Assembly (NCBI GenBank): GCA_947472965.1
Contig: CANJEF010000003.1
Coordinates: 1-14,616, forward strand
Source: Sphingobacteriales bacterium
GTDB taxonomy: Bacteria; Bacteroidota; Bacteroidia; Chitinophagales; Chitinophagaceae
Reading direction: 5' to 3'
DNA length: 14,616 bases
Shown: positions 1-8,342 of the stretch, piece after piece
How positions within the stretch are numbered: position 1 is the stretch's first letter
Layout: every line of letters begins with the position of its first letter
Notes under the pieces: generated by a model
What the model was told of the DNA's origin: nothing
Databases searched by the model: none
What the model saw: the letters and a program-made list of their open reading frames with translations, nothing else
Program-made: the position numbers and the translations under genes

Positions 1-2395
1 CTTTTTGATTTAATACTTGATCAACAACATCTAGCATCTCCTTCCATCTTTTATCACTTTGAAGAAGCTGAACCTTGTAATTAAGTACCTCTGCAGTAAA
101 TAAGCCATTTGGGAAATCACTCAGGTACGACTCAATTGCAGCATAACTTGAGGAAGTATTGGCATCAAGCATTTTCTTTTGGACAAATTGGAAGGTCAAC
201 GAGTCCTTTTCTATTAAACCAAGTTCAACTTTCCCAATCCTGAGAAATTCAGTAAACTCCCCCATCCTTCCACTTTCCACATAAATAGCTTTTGCACTTT
301 CTATTGCATCCTTGGCCTCAGAAGAAGACGGAAATTCTGCAAGTATTTTCTTAAATTGAATGATTGCATCCTCTGTTCGATCAAGGTTAGAGTAGACTAC
401 CCCCAATTTTAATAATGCTTGTGTATACAAAGGGTCTTTATCATCAACCAATATCATTAATTTATTTAGATAAGGAATTGCAAATGCATACTTTTCTTCT
501 GAGATATAGGTATCGGCAATTTCCATTGTTAGCTTTGGCAGAAGTGTTGTATTGGGGTGACTTTTTTCAAGCGAAGAGAGGAGTTGGATTTTTTCAAGTG
601 GATTTTCAATACCCTCAATGATTGCAATTTGAAATGCAGCATAATCAGTGTTGAACTCTTTCAAAGACTGAGCATACAGTAGCCTTGCTTTTTTAACATC
701 ATTCAACATCAATGCGCAATCTGCTGCTCTCAACAGTAATTCATTTTTTAACTTTAATTCAATAATCAACCGGTCATTCTTCAACCGTTCATAGCTTACC
801 AATGCGTCGGCAAAAGCACCAAGTTCGTATTGTGCCGTTGCTATGGCGTAACTGGCATTGATCCTATTTGCAAGTCCAACCGGATTAGATTGAACTTTCA
901 GATATTCAGAAAACAACTTGATGGATTGCTGAAATAGTTTTTGTCGTTGATAGATCTCGCCTTTCCAAAAAAGAGCCGGATAATAAAACGATGATGATTT
1001 ATACTTAATAACTTCATCCAAATACTTTAGGGACTGAATGTAGTTGCTTTCATTAAGCAGTTCAAGAGAACGACCGAAATAAATTCGATGAACCAAGGGT
1101 CTGGAACTCAATTGATTGCCAGGATACTTTTCAAGCAGAGCAATTGCCTGCTTAAATTCATTGGTTTTTGAAAAATACTCAACAAGCACTTCTCTCGCAT
1201 TATCACTATATTTCGATTGAGGGAAAGATTGAATGAACTCGTTCATTTTTTTAAACCCCTCATCCATAAACCCTTGTTCAAGACTTAATTTGGCATAATT
1301 AAAAAGTGCCAGCTCCTTCCGTTCCTTCGATAAAAGCATGGAAAGACTTAAAGAAAAAGAGTTCCTTGCCTGTTTTTTATCGCCCGAATTCAAATAAGCA
1401 TTGGCAAGAAAAAACATAGACTGTGCCGAAACCGAATCGCTTCCACCAGATAAAGATTTTAACACAGTAATACTTTTATCACTATTCCCAACGCCAAAAT
1501 AACCAACACCCAATTCATAACGCTGTACCGGTTCAAGGACAACACCAGCAGAAATTGATTTTTCATACAAGGCATTTGACTTTTCAAATAGTCCTTTGTT
1601 GAAATATATATTTGCCAGTAACTGAGCTGTTTCATTGGCATGCAAAATCCCATCACCCTTCATATAGCGCTCTGCAATTTCAATTGAACGCTCCGAATCA
1701 CCCAACTGATAATAGATATAAGCAATATAAAAAGGCACGACAGTCTTGTAATAACTGTCATCAATTAGATTATTAAAATAGCTCAAGGCCTCGGGGAATG
1801 ATTGACTGGAAAACGCCATGAATCCCAAATAGTATTTTGAAGGACTTACATAACTCGAATTTTCAATTTGAACTAGGCTTTGAAAAAATGGTTTTGCATT
1901 GTTAAATTGCCTTAAGGAAAAATAACAGATCCCCTTTTGAAACTGTATTAATTCATTGACATCATTAGAAAAATAAGTTGGATCTGTTCTTTCAAAGTAT
2001 TCAATAGCTTCCGCATAATTCTCTTTTTTAAAATGATAGGAAGACAATGAAAAAGACAATATATTTTTTGCAGCAGGATCAGCAACTATAAGCAATTCCA
2101 ATGCCAACGCTTCAGCATATAAATCTCCCCTTTGCAAACCTTTGATAATGGTTATCAATTTATGTTTTTCAATAACCGACTTTTCATAGATCCTTGATAA
2201 ATCTGGTTCCGAAAGAACCTTCCATGCCATCGCATCGGACAAACCAATAAATCCTTTTTGGGATAGTTCACTCGATAGAGATTCATTCAAGTTTTGTTTT
2301 GAGTATGTAATTGTTTGCTGCGCTTTCAAGAAGAAAGTGAGCAAAACAAAAAACACCATCTGAATCGAAACTGAAAGACTTCTTTTTTTAGCCAT
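1..2395 (-). CDS. Exported tetratricopeptide-repeat protein (C-terminus beyond window edge)
   Basis: Reading the minus strand from an ATG at 2395 gives 798 codons with no stop before the left edge, so the gene is 3'-truncated by the window. The N-terminus is a typical signal peptide: basic MAKKR, a hydrophobic stretch, then LLTFFLKAQ, predicting export to the periplasm or outer membrane. The rest is almost entirely helical-repeat sequence. TPR-like units recur, for example the segment around residues 113-150 (YAEAIEYFE, then a second helix FNNAKPFFQSLV) and one near the right end (EDAIIQFKKILAEFP). No enzymatic domain is visible. Large TPR proteins of roughly this size with a signal peptide are widespread in Bacteroidota and are usually considered protein-protein scaffolds; the partner is unknown here. 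It is divergent from the DoxX gene, with a candidate promoter at 2417-2424. I am confident of the coding call and TPR class, but not of any specific role. Confidence 0.85.
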   Translation of the reverse strand, partial: MAKKRSLSVSIQMVFFVLLTFFLKAQQTITYSKQNLNESLSSELSQKGFIGLSDAMAWKVLSEPDLSRIYEKSVIEKHKLITIIKGLQRGDLYAEALALELLIVADPAAKNILSFSLSSYHFKKENYAEAIEYFERTDPTYFSNDVNELIQFQKGICYFSLRQFNNAKPFFQSLVQIENSSYVSPSKYYLGFMAFSSQSFPEALSYFNNLIDDSYYKTVVPFYIAYIYYQLGDSERSIEIAERYMKGDGILHANETAQLLANIYFNKGLFEKSNALYEKSISAGVVLEPVQRYELGVGYFGVGNSDKSITVLKSLSGGSDSVSAQSMFFLANAYLNSGDKKQARNSFSLSLSMLLSKERKELALFNYAKLSLEQGFMDEGFKKMNEFIQSFPQSKYSDNAREVLVEYFSKTNEFKQAIALLEKYPGNQLSSRPLVHRIYFGRSLELLNESNYIQSLKYLDEVIKYKSSSFYYPALFWKGEIYQRQKLFQQSIKLFSEYLKVQSNPVGLANRINASYAIATAQYELGAFADALVSYERLKNDRLIIELKLKNELLLRAADCALMLNDVKKARLLYAQSLKEFNTDYAAFQIAIIEGIENPLEKIQLLSSLEKSHPNTTLLPKLTMEIADTYISEEKYAFAIPYLNKLMILVDDKDPLYTQALLKLGVVYSNLDRTEDAIIQFKKILAEFPSSSEAKDAIESAKAIYVESGRMGEFTEFLRIGKVELGLIEKDSLTFQFVQKKMLDANTSSSYAAIESYLSDFPNGLFTAEVLNYKVQLLQSDKRWKEMLDVVDQVLNQK

Positions 2396-2416
2396 TATAT
2401 AGGGTGAAGTAAGGTG

Positions 2417-2424
2417 TAAAACTA
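2417..2424 (-). promoter_or_regulatory. Candidate -7 element of the TPR gene promoter
   Basis: The minus strand reads TAGTTTTA, one mismatch from the Bacteroidota -7 consensus TAnnTTTG, about 22 nt upstream of the ATG at 2395. No TTG is found at the expected -33 spacing, so this is weak support. It lies in the only intergenic space available for this divergent gene. Confidence 0.22.
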
Positions 2425-2504
2425 CCTGTTAAGCATTTGGTATTTCATCTCATCAAGCTTATGTGGATAAATATCCAAAAAATATGGAGATATGAACAAT
2501 GTTG

Positions 2505-2512
2505 TACCTTCG
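2505..2512 (+). promoter_or_regulatory. Candidate -7 element for the DoxX-thioesterase-cinA run
   Basis: TACCTTCG matches the Bacteroidota -7 consensus TAnnTTTG except for C in place of the third T. Transcription would begin near 2518, leaving a leader of about 35 nt before the ATG at 2554. No clear -33 TTG is visible. It helps decide the start of the next gene: translation from the upstream in-frame ATG at 2437 would begin before this transcription start. Confidence 0.33.
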
Positions 2513-2553
2513 CAACGCATAATTTAACTAAGCTTTATACCAAAAGAACCCGT

Positions 2554-2961
2554 ATGAAAAAATTAATGAGCATACACTACAATCCTTTTACATTCAATAC
2601 AAGCATGCTCGTTTTGAGAGTAGCCTTGGGAATACTCATGATGTCGCATGGTTATGATAAACTCATTCATATAAATGACTACAAAGCTGAATTTCTCAAT
2701 TTTTTAGGAATAGGCTCTACCGGATCACTTTTATTGGTTGTATTTGCTGAATTCTTTTGTGCCCTGTTTATCGTGATTGGACTTTTTACTAGAATAGTAG
2801 CCATTCCAATCATTATTACAATGGGCGTGGTTGTATTCCAGGTGAATCACTTGGACTTCTTTGGTAAAGCGGAATTGGGCACATTATATCTTGCGGGTTT
2901 TTTGGTGCTGATATTATGTGGCCCAGGCAAGTTTAGCGTTGATGGAATTGCAGGAAAATAA
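2554..2961 (+). CDS. DoxX family inner-membrane protein
   Basis: The product is a 135-residue polytopic membrane protein of the DoxX/DoxD family. Visible family features are the first helix running into a GILMMSHGYDKL motif (residues about 26-37) and four hydrophobic segments in total, the last ending in an LILCGPGKFSVDG turn. DoxX-like proteins are small four-helix inner-membrane proteins whose biochemical role is mostly undefined, although some have been linked to redox processes. The frame is open from an ATG at 2437, but the extra 39 codons look unlike a DoxX N-terminus and cover the candidate promoter at 2505-2512, so I chose the ATG at 2554 (MKKLMSIHYNPF); the ATG at 2566 is also possible. 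The thioesterase gene starts 9 nt after the stop, suggesting co-transcription. Confidence 0.85.
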   Translation: MKKLMSIHYNPFTFNTSMLVLRVALGILMMSHGYDKLIHINDYKAEFLNFLGIGSTGSLLLVVFAEFFCALFIVIGLFTRIVAIPIIITMGVVVFQVNHLDFFGKAELGTLYLAGFLVLILCGPGKFSVDGIAGK

Positions 2962-2970
2962 AATTTAATT

Positions 2971-3399
2971 ATGTTTTCATACGAGTCTCAATTAAGAGTT
3001 AGATATGCTGATACAGACCAAATGCACGTAGTGTATCATGCAAAATTTGTAGAATACTTTGAATCAGGAAGAACTGAATCAATCAGAAGCTTGGGCATAA
3101 GCTATAAGGAAATTGAGGAAATGGGTATATACATGCCTGTTGTAAGAATACAATGTGATTTCATCAGGCCCGGCAGGTATGATGATCTACTCACAATCAA
3201 AACCATGTTGATGGAAATCCCATCTGATCATAGAATTGAGTTTATTCAGGAAGCCTATAACGAAATAGGAAAACTGATATGCAAAGCCAATGTCCTTCTG
3301 TACTTTATGGATGCGTCAACAAACAACAAAACCATCATGCCACCAGCACTTGTTGACAAACTCCAGCCATTTTTTTTAATGAGAGAAACACATGATTGA
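2971..3399 (+). CDS. Acyl-CoA thioesterase, 4HBT/YbgC type
   Basis: This 142-residue protein is a single hot-dog-fold domain, the normal size for the 4-hydroxybenzoyl-CoA thioesterase/YbgC group. The signature runs over residues 9-35: RVRYADTDQM, then VVYHAKFVEYFESGRTE. Asp16 aligns with the catalytic Asp of 4HBT enzymes. The family hydrolyses the thioester of acyl-CoA (or acyl-ACP) substrates in the cytoplasm, usually as a tetramer; the substrate cannot be read from sequence. The position normally held by Gly in the DxxGxVY motif is His19 here. It lies 9 nt after the DoxX gene and its end overlaps the cinA start by 8 nt, so translational coupling is likely. It could equally be annotated FadM-like; the family call is firm and the substrate is not. 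Confidence 0.9.
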   Translation: MFSYESQLRVRYADTDQMHVVYHAKFVEYFESGRTESIRSLGISYKEIEEMGIYMPVVRIQCDFIRPGRYDDLLTIKTMLMEIPSDHRIEFIQEAYNEIGKLICKANVLLYFMDASTNNKTIMPPALVDKLQPFFLMRETHD

Positions 3400-4642
3400 G
3401 AATAATAAAATGTCAGCTTCTATTGTAACCATTGGTGATGAACTGCTCATTGGACAAACCATTGACACCAACAGTGCCTGGATCGCTGCTGAATTGAATA
3501 AAATTGGCATTAAGGTTGACAAAAGATTATCTATTGGTGATGACTGGAATCAAATATGGGACTGCCTTGAAAAGGAGAACCAGACTTCCTCCATTGTATT
3601 GATCACCGGTGGACTTGGTCCAACTTCTGATGATATCACAAAACCACTGTTATGCAAGTTCTTCAATGGTAACATGGTGGTTAATGATGATGCACTTGCT
3701 AATGTAAAAAACATCTTTGAAAACCTCCTTAAAAGACCGTTACTTGAACGAAACCTCAAACAAGCTGAGGTGCCCGATACTTGCACCGTAATTCAAAATT
3801 TCAGAGGAACTGCTCCAGGAATGTGGTTTGAAAAAAACAAGACCATTTTTGTTAGCATGCCTGGCGTGCCCCATGAGATGAAAGGAATGATGGAGCAATA
3901 TATTCTTCCGGAATTGAAGAAAAGATTTGGCTTGAAACCAATCATTCACAGAACGCTTTTAACGGCCGGTATTGGTGAATCCTTTTTAGCAGAAATGCTT
4001 GTCGACTTTGAAAAAAACCTGTCCCCTAATATAAAACTCGCATACTTACCTAATTATGGCATGGTAAGACTGAGGCTTAGCGGAGACATGCAACAAATTG
4101 AGGAAAAAACAATTGAGGAAAACTTCAGTCAACTTAAAAATATTGTACAAGATTACCTTGTTGTAGATATGGATTTAAGCATTCAGGAGGCTATTTCAGC
4201 AATCTTCATTGAAAAAAGACTCACCTTATCAATAGCAGAAAGTTGCACAGGCGGATACATCTCACACCTGATTACCGCAATACCAGGAAGCAGCAGCTTC
4301 TTTTTAGGAGGTGTTGTGAGCTATGCCAATGAAGTAAAAATTAACATGTTGGATGTACCCGAAGGCATCATCCAAAAACATGGTGCAGTTAGCATACAAA
4401 CAGTTGAAAAGATGGCTGAAGGGATAAGAGAAAAAACCGGGTCAGACATCTCCTTAGCTACCTCAGGCATCATGGGGCCTGGTGGCGGAACTGATGAAAA
4501 ACCAGTAGGATATGTATGTGTTGCAATTTCAACAGCTAAAAAAACAACCTCAACCACTTTTCAATTCAGATTTGATCGTAAAAGGAATATCGAATTAACG
4601 GCAGTACAAGCCCTCAATTTTATGAGGAAAAATTTGGAATAA
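3392..4642 (+). CDS. cinA: CinA family nicotinamide-nucleotide amidohydrolase / damage-inducible protein
   Basis: At 416 residues this is a full-length two-domain CinA. The N-terminal MoCF-binding-like (COG1058) domain begins SIVTIGDELLIG and carries ITGGLGPTSDD at residues 71-81; in characterised CinA proteins this domain has ADP-ribose pyrophosphatase activity. The C-terminal CinA domain (about residues 255-416) carries AESCTGG at 282-288 and the ATSGIMGPGGG glycine-rich loop; it deamidates nicotinamide mononucleotide to nicotinate mononucleotide in pyridine-nucleotide recycling. The protein is cytoplasmic. The start at 3392 overlaps the thioesterase end by 8 nt. A second ATG at 3410 (MSASIVTIGDE) lies closer to the conserved N-terminus and could be the true start. 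Both domains keep their signature motifs, so both activities are plausible. The call is firm. Confidence 0.94.
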   Translation: MIENNKMSASIVTIGDELLIGQTIDTNSAWIAAELNKIGIKVDKRLSIGDDWNQIWDCLEKENQTSSIVLITGGLGPTSDDITKPLLCKFFNGNMVVNDDALANVKNIFENLLKRPLLERNLKQAEVPDTCTVIQNFRGTAPGMWFEKNKTIFVSMPGVPHEMKGMMEQYILPELKKRFGLKPIIHRTLLTAGIGESFLAEMLVDFEKNLSPNIKLAYLPNYGMVRLRLSGDMQQIEEKTIEENFSQLKNIVQDYLVVDMDLSIQEAISAIFIEKRLTLSIAESCTGGYISHLITAIPGSSSFFLGGVVSYANEVKINMLDVPEGIIQKHGAVSIQTVEKMAEGIREKTGSDISLATSGIMGPGGGTDEKPVGYVCVAISTAKKTTSTTFQFRFDRKRNIELTAVQALNFMRKNLE

Positions 4643-4659
4643 GTTTACCTCAATCAAAA

Positions 4660-4688
4660 TTGAGAATCAAGGGAATATGTTAACTTTA
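4660..4688 (+). promoter_or_regulatory. Candidate Bacteroidota promoter upstream of the E2 gene
   Basis: TTG at 4660-4662 is followed after 18 nt by TAACTTTA at 4681-4688, one mismatch from TAnnTTTG, which fits the TTG-N17-23-TAnnTTTG pattern known in Bacteroidota. Transcription would start near 4693, about 25 nt before the E2 ATG. It would let E2 and the following radical SAM gene be transcribed independently of cinA. Confidence 0.38.
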
Positions 4689-4717
4689 CAGGATATGACC
4701 AAACCCTATTTTGACTG

Positions 4718-6091
4718 ATGGCCATCATAAATGTCATAATGCCAAAACTTGGAGAAAGCATCATGGAGGCTACTGTGCTAAAATGGCATAAGAACGTAGG
4801 CGACCAAGTGCGTTTGGATGAGACATTGCTAGACATTGCAACCGATAAGGTTGATAGTGAAGTGCCGTCCACCGCTGAGGGTATTCTAGAAGAAATTTTG
4901 TGCAAGGAAAATGATGTAATAGCCATCGGTGCAATCATTGCCAAAATCAGAACGGGCAGCACTGAAAATTTGGAATCAACTACACCTACAATCCAGGAAA
5001 AACCAACTTCCCCGGCAATTGAAACACACAAAGAACTTGCACCACAAGTTGAAGTAAAGGATATTGAGATCCCTTTTCAACCATCTAATCAGCAATACAA
5101 CCAACCCAAAAACGATATCCGATTTTATTCACCGCTAGTAATGAATATTGCCGCAACGGAAGGTATTCCCCTAACAGAGCTTGAATCGATTCCAGGCACT
5201 GGAAATGAAGGGAGATTGACCAAAAAGGATATTCTGAATTATGTAGAGCAAAGAGTTGATGGCCACCAAAACAACGGTTACAAAAAAAGCAGTGCTGAAA
5301 CTGCGGAACCCAAATACAACAGCAATCCAATTACGGACAATCTTCAAAGTAGCTATCGCCAAACAGAGGCAGACCAGTCACAAGGCGTTGAAGTGATAGA
5401 AATGGACAGGATGAGAAAACTCATCGCTGAACATATGACAAGAAGCAAGGCTACCAGTGCGCACGTTACAAGCTTTGCAGAGATAGATGTTACAAATCTA
5501 GTACTCTGGAGAGAAAAGAAAAAAAAGGAATTTGAAAAAAGAGAAGGACAAAAAATAACCTTTACCCCTTTATTAATTGAAGGACTAATTAAATGTATCA
5601 AGAAATACCCATTGCTTAACTCAAGTGTTGTAGGTGATACCATTTTGGTGAAAAAAAATATCAACATTGGAATGGCAACTGCACTTCCAAATGGAAACCT
5701 GATTGTTCCTGTAATTAAACATGCAGATAAACTCAATCTCATTGGTATTACCAAGGAAGTGAATCGCCTGGCAAATACTGCAAGAAATGGGAAGCTTTTG
5801 CCAAATGATACAACGGAAGGAACTTTCACCTTCACCAATGTTGGAACTTTTGGAAGTCTCATGGGAACGCCAATTATCAACCAACCACAAGTTGCGATAA
5901 TTGCAACTGGAGCCATTAAAAAGAAACCCGTTGTTATTGAAACAGAGCAAGGCGACAGCATTGCAATCAGGCACATGATGTTTGTATCCCTTTCATACGA
6001 CCACAGGATAATTGATGGTGCCATGGGTTCAAGCTTTTTGGCAGAATACACAAAGGCACTTGAATCTTTCGATTCAGAGAGGATTTACTAA
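4718..6091 (+). CDS. 2-oxoacid dehydrogenase dihydrolipoamide acyltransferase (E2)
   Basis: The 457-residue product has the complete E2 layout. A single lipoyl domain occupies residues 1-77, with the lipoylation lysine Lys44 in ATDKVDSEVPS. A Pro/Gln/Glu-rich linker follows. The peripheral-subunit (E1/E3) binding domain spans about 135-176 (FYSPLVMNIA ... GRLTKKDILNYV). After a second linker comes the catalytic acyltransferase domain, about 225-457, with the active-site motif DHRIIDG (His429, Asp433). E2 transfers the acyl group from lipoamide to CoA and forms the cytoplasmic core of pyruvate, 2-oxoglutarate or branched-chain 2-oxoacid dehydrogenase complexes. A single lipoyl domain and the overall style suit a branched-chain or pyruvate type, but I cannot tell which. 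No E1 or E3 gene is in the window, so partners must be encoded elsewhere. The ATG at 4718 directly precedes the conserved lipoyl-domain start (IMPKLGES). Confidence 0.93.
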   Translation: MAIINVIMPKLGESIMEATVLKWHKNVGDQVRLDETLLDIATDKVDSEVPSTAEGILEEILCKENDVIAIGAIIAKIRTGSTENLESTTPTIQEKPTSPAIETHKELAPQVEVKDIEIPFQPSNQQYNQPKNDIRFYSPLVMNIAATEGIPLTELESIPGTGNEGRLTKKDILNYVEQRVDGHQNNGYKKSSAETAEPKYNSNPITDNLQSSYRQTEADQSQGVEVIEMDRMRKLIAEHMTRSKATSAHVTSFAEIDVTNLVLWREKKKKEFEKREGQKITFTPLLIEGLIKCIKKYPLLNSSVVGDTILVKKNINIGMATALPNGNLIVPVIKHADKLNLIGITKEVNRLANTARNGKLLPNDTTEGTFTFTNVGTFGSLMGTPIINQPQVAIIATGAIKKKPVVIETEQGDSIAIRHMMFVSLSYDHRIIDGAMGSSFLAEYTKALESFDSERIY

Positions 6092-6116
6092 ACTATCCTA
6101 GCAAATCAACTCATCA

Positions 6117-8315
6117 TTGAACAAGCCCCTACTTTTAATTACACCGCCCTTTACGCAGCTAAACACCCCTTATCCAGCAACCGCATACCTGAAGGGATTT
6201 CTAAATAAAAGAAATATAACAGCCTTTCAAGTAGACCTTGGGATCGAAACCATTCTTGAGGTTTTTTCCAAAAGTGGATTGAATAACATCTTTAACCACA
6301 TTGAAAAATCAAACCAAGAACAATCTGCAAATTCAAATAGAATCATTCGGCTGAAAGAACGTTATATCAACACCATTGATGATGTAATGCTTTTTCTTCA
6401 AGGCAAAAACCCTACACTTGCTTATTTGATTGGAAGAAGATCCTTTTTGCCGGAAGCGTCAAGATTTATCCAGTCTGAAGAAATTGAAGTGAACTTTGGT
6501 GAGTTGGGTATTCAAGACAAGGCAAAGTTTCTATCCACCATGTATTTAGAAGATATTTCAGATCTGATCAAGGAATCTGTAGATGAACATTTTGGTTTTA
6601 GCAGGTATGCTGAAAGACTTGGGAGAAGTGCCAATTCCTTTGATGAACTCTATCAATCCTTACAAGAACCCCAAAGCTATATTGATTCTATTTACCTTGA
6701 TATACTTGAAAAAAAAATAAAAGATATAGATCCTAAACTGGTCGCATTTTCAGTGCCGTTTCCGGGAAACCTATACTCCTCACTCCGATGCAGTCAATGG
6801 ATTAAGAAAAATTATCCAACAATTAAAGTTGCTATGGGTGGTGGTTTTGCAAATACAGAACTAAGAAGCATCAGTGATGCCAGGGTATTTGAATTTTATG
6901 ATTTCATCACATTGGACGATGGAGAGTCGCCTGTTGAATGCCTAATCGCCTATGTTGACGGGGAACAAGACAAGCAAAAATTGAAAAGAACATTCCTGCT
7001 CAATGACGGTGTGGTTACATATTATGATAATATTAAAATCAAAAACTACAAGCAAGCAGAACTTGGAACACCCGATTATACCGACCTTCCGCTCGACAAA
7101 TACATCTCTGCCATTGAAGTAGCCAATCCAATGCACCGTTTGTGGAGTGATGGCAGATGGAATAAATTGACCATGGCACATGGTTGTTATTGGGGGAAAT
7201 GTACTTTTTGTGATATATCGCTTGATTATATAAAAATGTATGAACCTGTTGCTGCAGCTGAGTTGTGTGACAGAATAGAAGAATTGATTTCCAAAACGGG
7301 TCAAACAGGATTTCATTTTGTAGATGAGGCAGCACCTCCAGCACTCATGAAAGCACTGGCCATCGAAATCATTAAGCGAAAACTGGTTTTGACATGGTGG
7401 GGCAATGTTAGGTTTGAAAAAAGTTTCACAAGAGACCTTTGCCTCTTATTAAAAGCTTCTGGCTGCATTGCGGTTAGTGGTGGACTTGAAGTAGCCTCAG
7501 ATAGGCTTTTGGAGTTGATCGAAAAAGGAATCACCGTATCGCAAGTAGCGAAAGTTAATAGACATTTTATTGAAGCAGGTATTATGGTTCATGCCTATTT
7601 GATGTATGGATTTCCCACCCAAACTGCACAGGAAACGATTGACTCGATGGAAATGGTTAGGCAACTTTTTAAAACCGGTGTACTTAACTCTGCATTTTGG
7701 CATCAATTTGCCATGACGGTACACAGTCCGGTAGGATTAAATCCAGCTAAATACAAAGTAACCAAGGATACAAATGAAATTGGCTCCTTTGCCAACAATG
7801 ACGTTCAATTTCACGACGCAACTGGCACAGACCATGAATCTTTTAGCTTTGGATTGAAAAAATCATTGTTCAACTATATGCAAAACAGGTGCCTTGATGA
7901 CCCCTTACAAAAGTGGTTTGACTTCACCATTCCCAAAACATCAATTCCAAAAGATTACATTGAGGTGGCACTCCAGGAAAATGAACTCCCCTTGTTCAAT
8001 CCCAATGCAAAGATCATTTGGATGGGCATTGCCCCAACAATTGAATTTTATACACAATCAAAAAAAGGGATGCAAAGGGAAATGGCAACCTTGTCATTTG
8101 CTAACAATTCAGGAGAAAATAAAATTCAGCTTATTAAAAACCAAGCTGAATGGTTGATCAAGCTATTGGAAAAAATTTCAATAAGCAATTCCAAAACATA
8201 TACCCTAAAAGAGGTTAAGGAAGATTACGAGAATAGCAACATGGATGATTTTGAATTGTTTTGGGACAACAAACCAATGAATACCATGTACAAGGCTGGA
8301 TTACTTAGACTCTAA
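6117..8315 (+). CDS. B12-binding-like / radical SAM domain protein, function unknown
   Basis: This 732-residue cytoplasmic protein has a Rossmann-like N-terminal region resembling cobalamin-binding domains (LLLITPPFTQ near residue 5; later KVAMGGGFANTE), but I see no DxHxxG cobalamin-ligand motif. A radical SAM core follows, with cluster cysteines Cys357, Cys362 and Cys365 in GCYWGKCTFCD, spaced CX4CX2C rather than the usual CX3CX2C. Other core features are HFVDEA, VSGGLEVASDRLLELIEKG and YLMYGFPTQT. The last 180 residues form an extra domain (KKSLFNYMQNRCLDDPLQKWF) that I do not recognise. Expected chemistry is SAM cleavage by a [4Fe-4S] cluster; the substrate is unknown. The start codon is TTG: an in-frame TAG sits at 6099 and the next ATG would delete the conserved N-terminus. 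It lies 25 nt after E2, suggesting co-transcription. Family call firm, function open. Confidence 0.88.
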   Translation: MNKPLLLITPPFTQLNTPYPATAYLKGFLNKRNITAFQVDLGIETILEVFSKSGLNNIFNHIEKSNQEQSANSNRIIRLKERYINTIDDVMLFLQGKNPTLAYLIGRRSFLPEASRFIQSEEIEVNFGELGIQDKAKFLSTMYLEDISDLIKESVDEHFGFSRYAERLGRSANSFDELYQSLQEPQSYIDSIYLDILEKKIKDIDPKLVAFSVPFPGNLYSSLRCSQWIKKNYPTIKVAMGGGFANTELRSISDARVFEFYDFITLDDGESPVECLIAYVDGEQDKQKLKRTFLLNDGVVTYYDNIKIKNYKQAELGTPDYTDLPLDKYISAIEVANPMHRLWSDGRWNKLTMAHGCYWGKCTFCDISLDYIKMYEPVAAAELCDRIEELISKTGQTGFHFVDEAAPPALMKALAIEIIKRKLVLTWWGNVRFEKSFTRDLCLLLKASGCIAVSGGLEVASDRLLELIEKGITVSQVAKVNRHFIEAGIMVHAYLMYGFPTQTAQETIDSMEMVRQLFKTGVLNSAFWHQFAMTVHSPVGLNPAKYKVTKDTNEIGSFANNDVQFHDATGTDHESFSFGLKKSLFNYMQNRCLDDPLQKWFDFTIPKTSIPKDYIEVALQENELPLFNPNAKIIWMGIAPTIEFYTQSKKGMQREMATLSFANNSGENKIQLIKNQAEWLIKLLEKISISNSKTYTLKEVKEDYENSNMDDFELFWDNKPMNTMYKAGLLRL

Positions 8316-8342
8316 AGTGATTCCTATTAAAGTACAATCAAA

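Noticed and set aside
415..621. 68-codon plus-strand frame
   Set aside because: It is antisense to the continuous TPR gene and shows no protein-like pattern.
2437..2553. N-terminal extension of the DoxX gene (39 extra codons)
   Set aside because: The extra sequence is unlike DoxX N-termini and overlaps a promoter-like site at 2505-2512; ATG at 2554 gives the normal family length.
4649..4664. Hairpin CTCAAT-CAAA-ATTGAG after cinA as a terminator
   Set aside because: The stem is only 6 bp and mostly A/T, and no T tract follows; it also overlaps the candidate promoter of the E2 gene.
5353..6051. 232-codon open frame on the minus strand
   Set aside because: It is antisense to the catalytic domain of the clearly real E2 gene, with Ser/Ile/Leu-rich sequence that matches no family I recognise.
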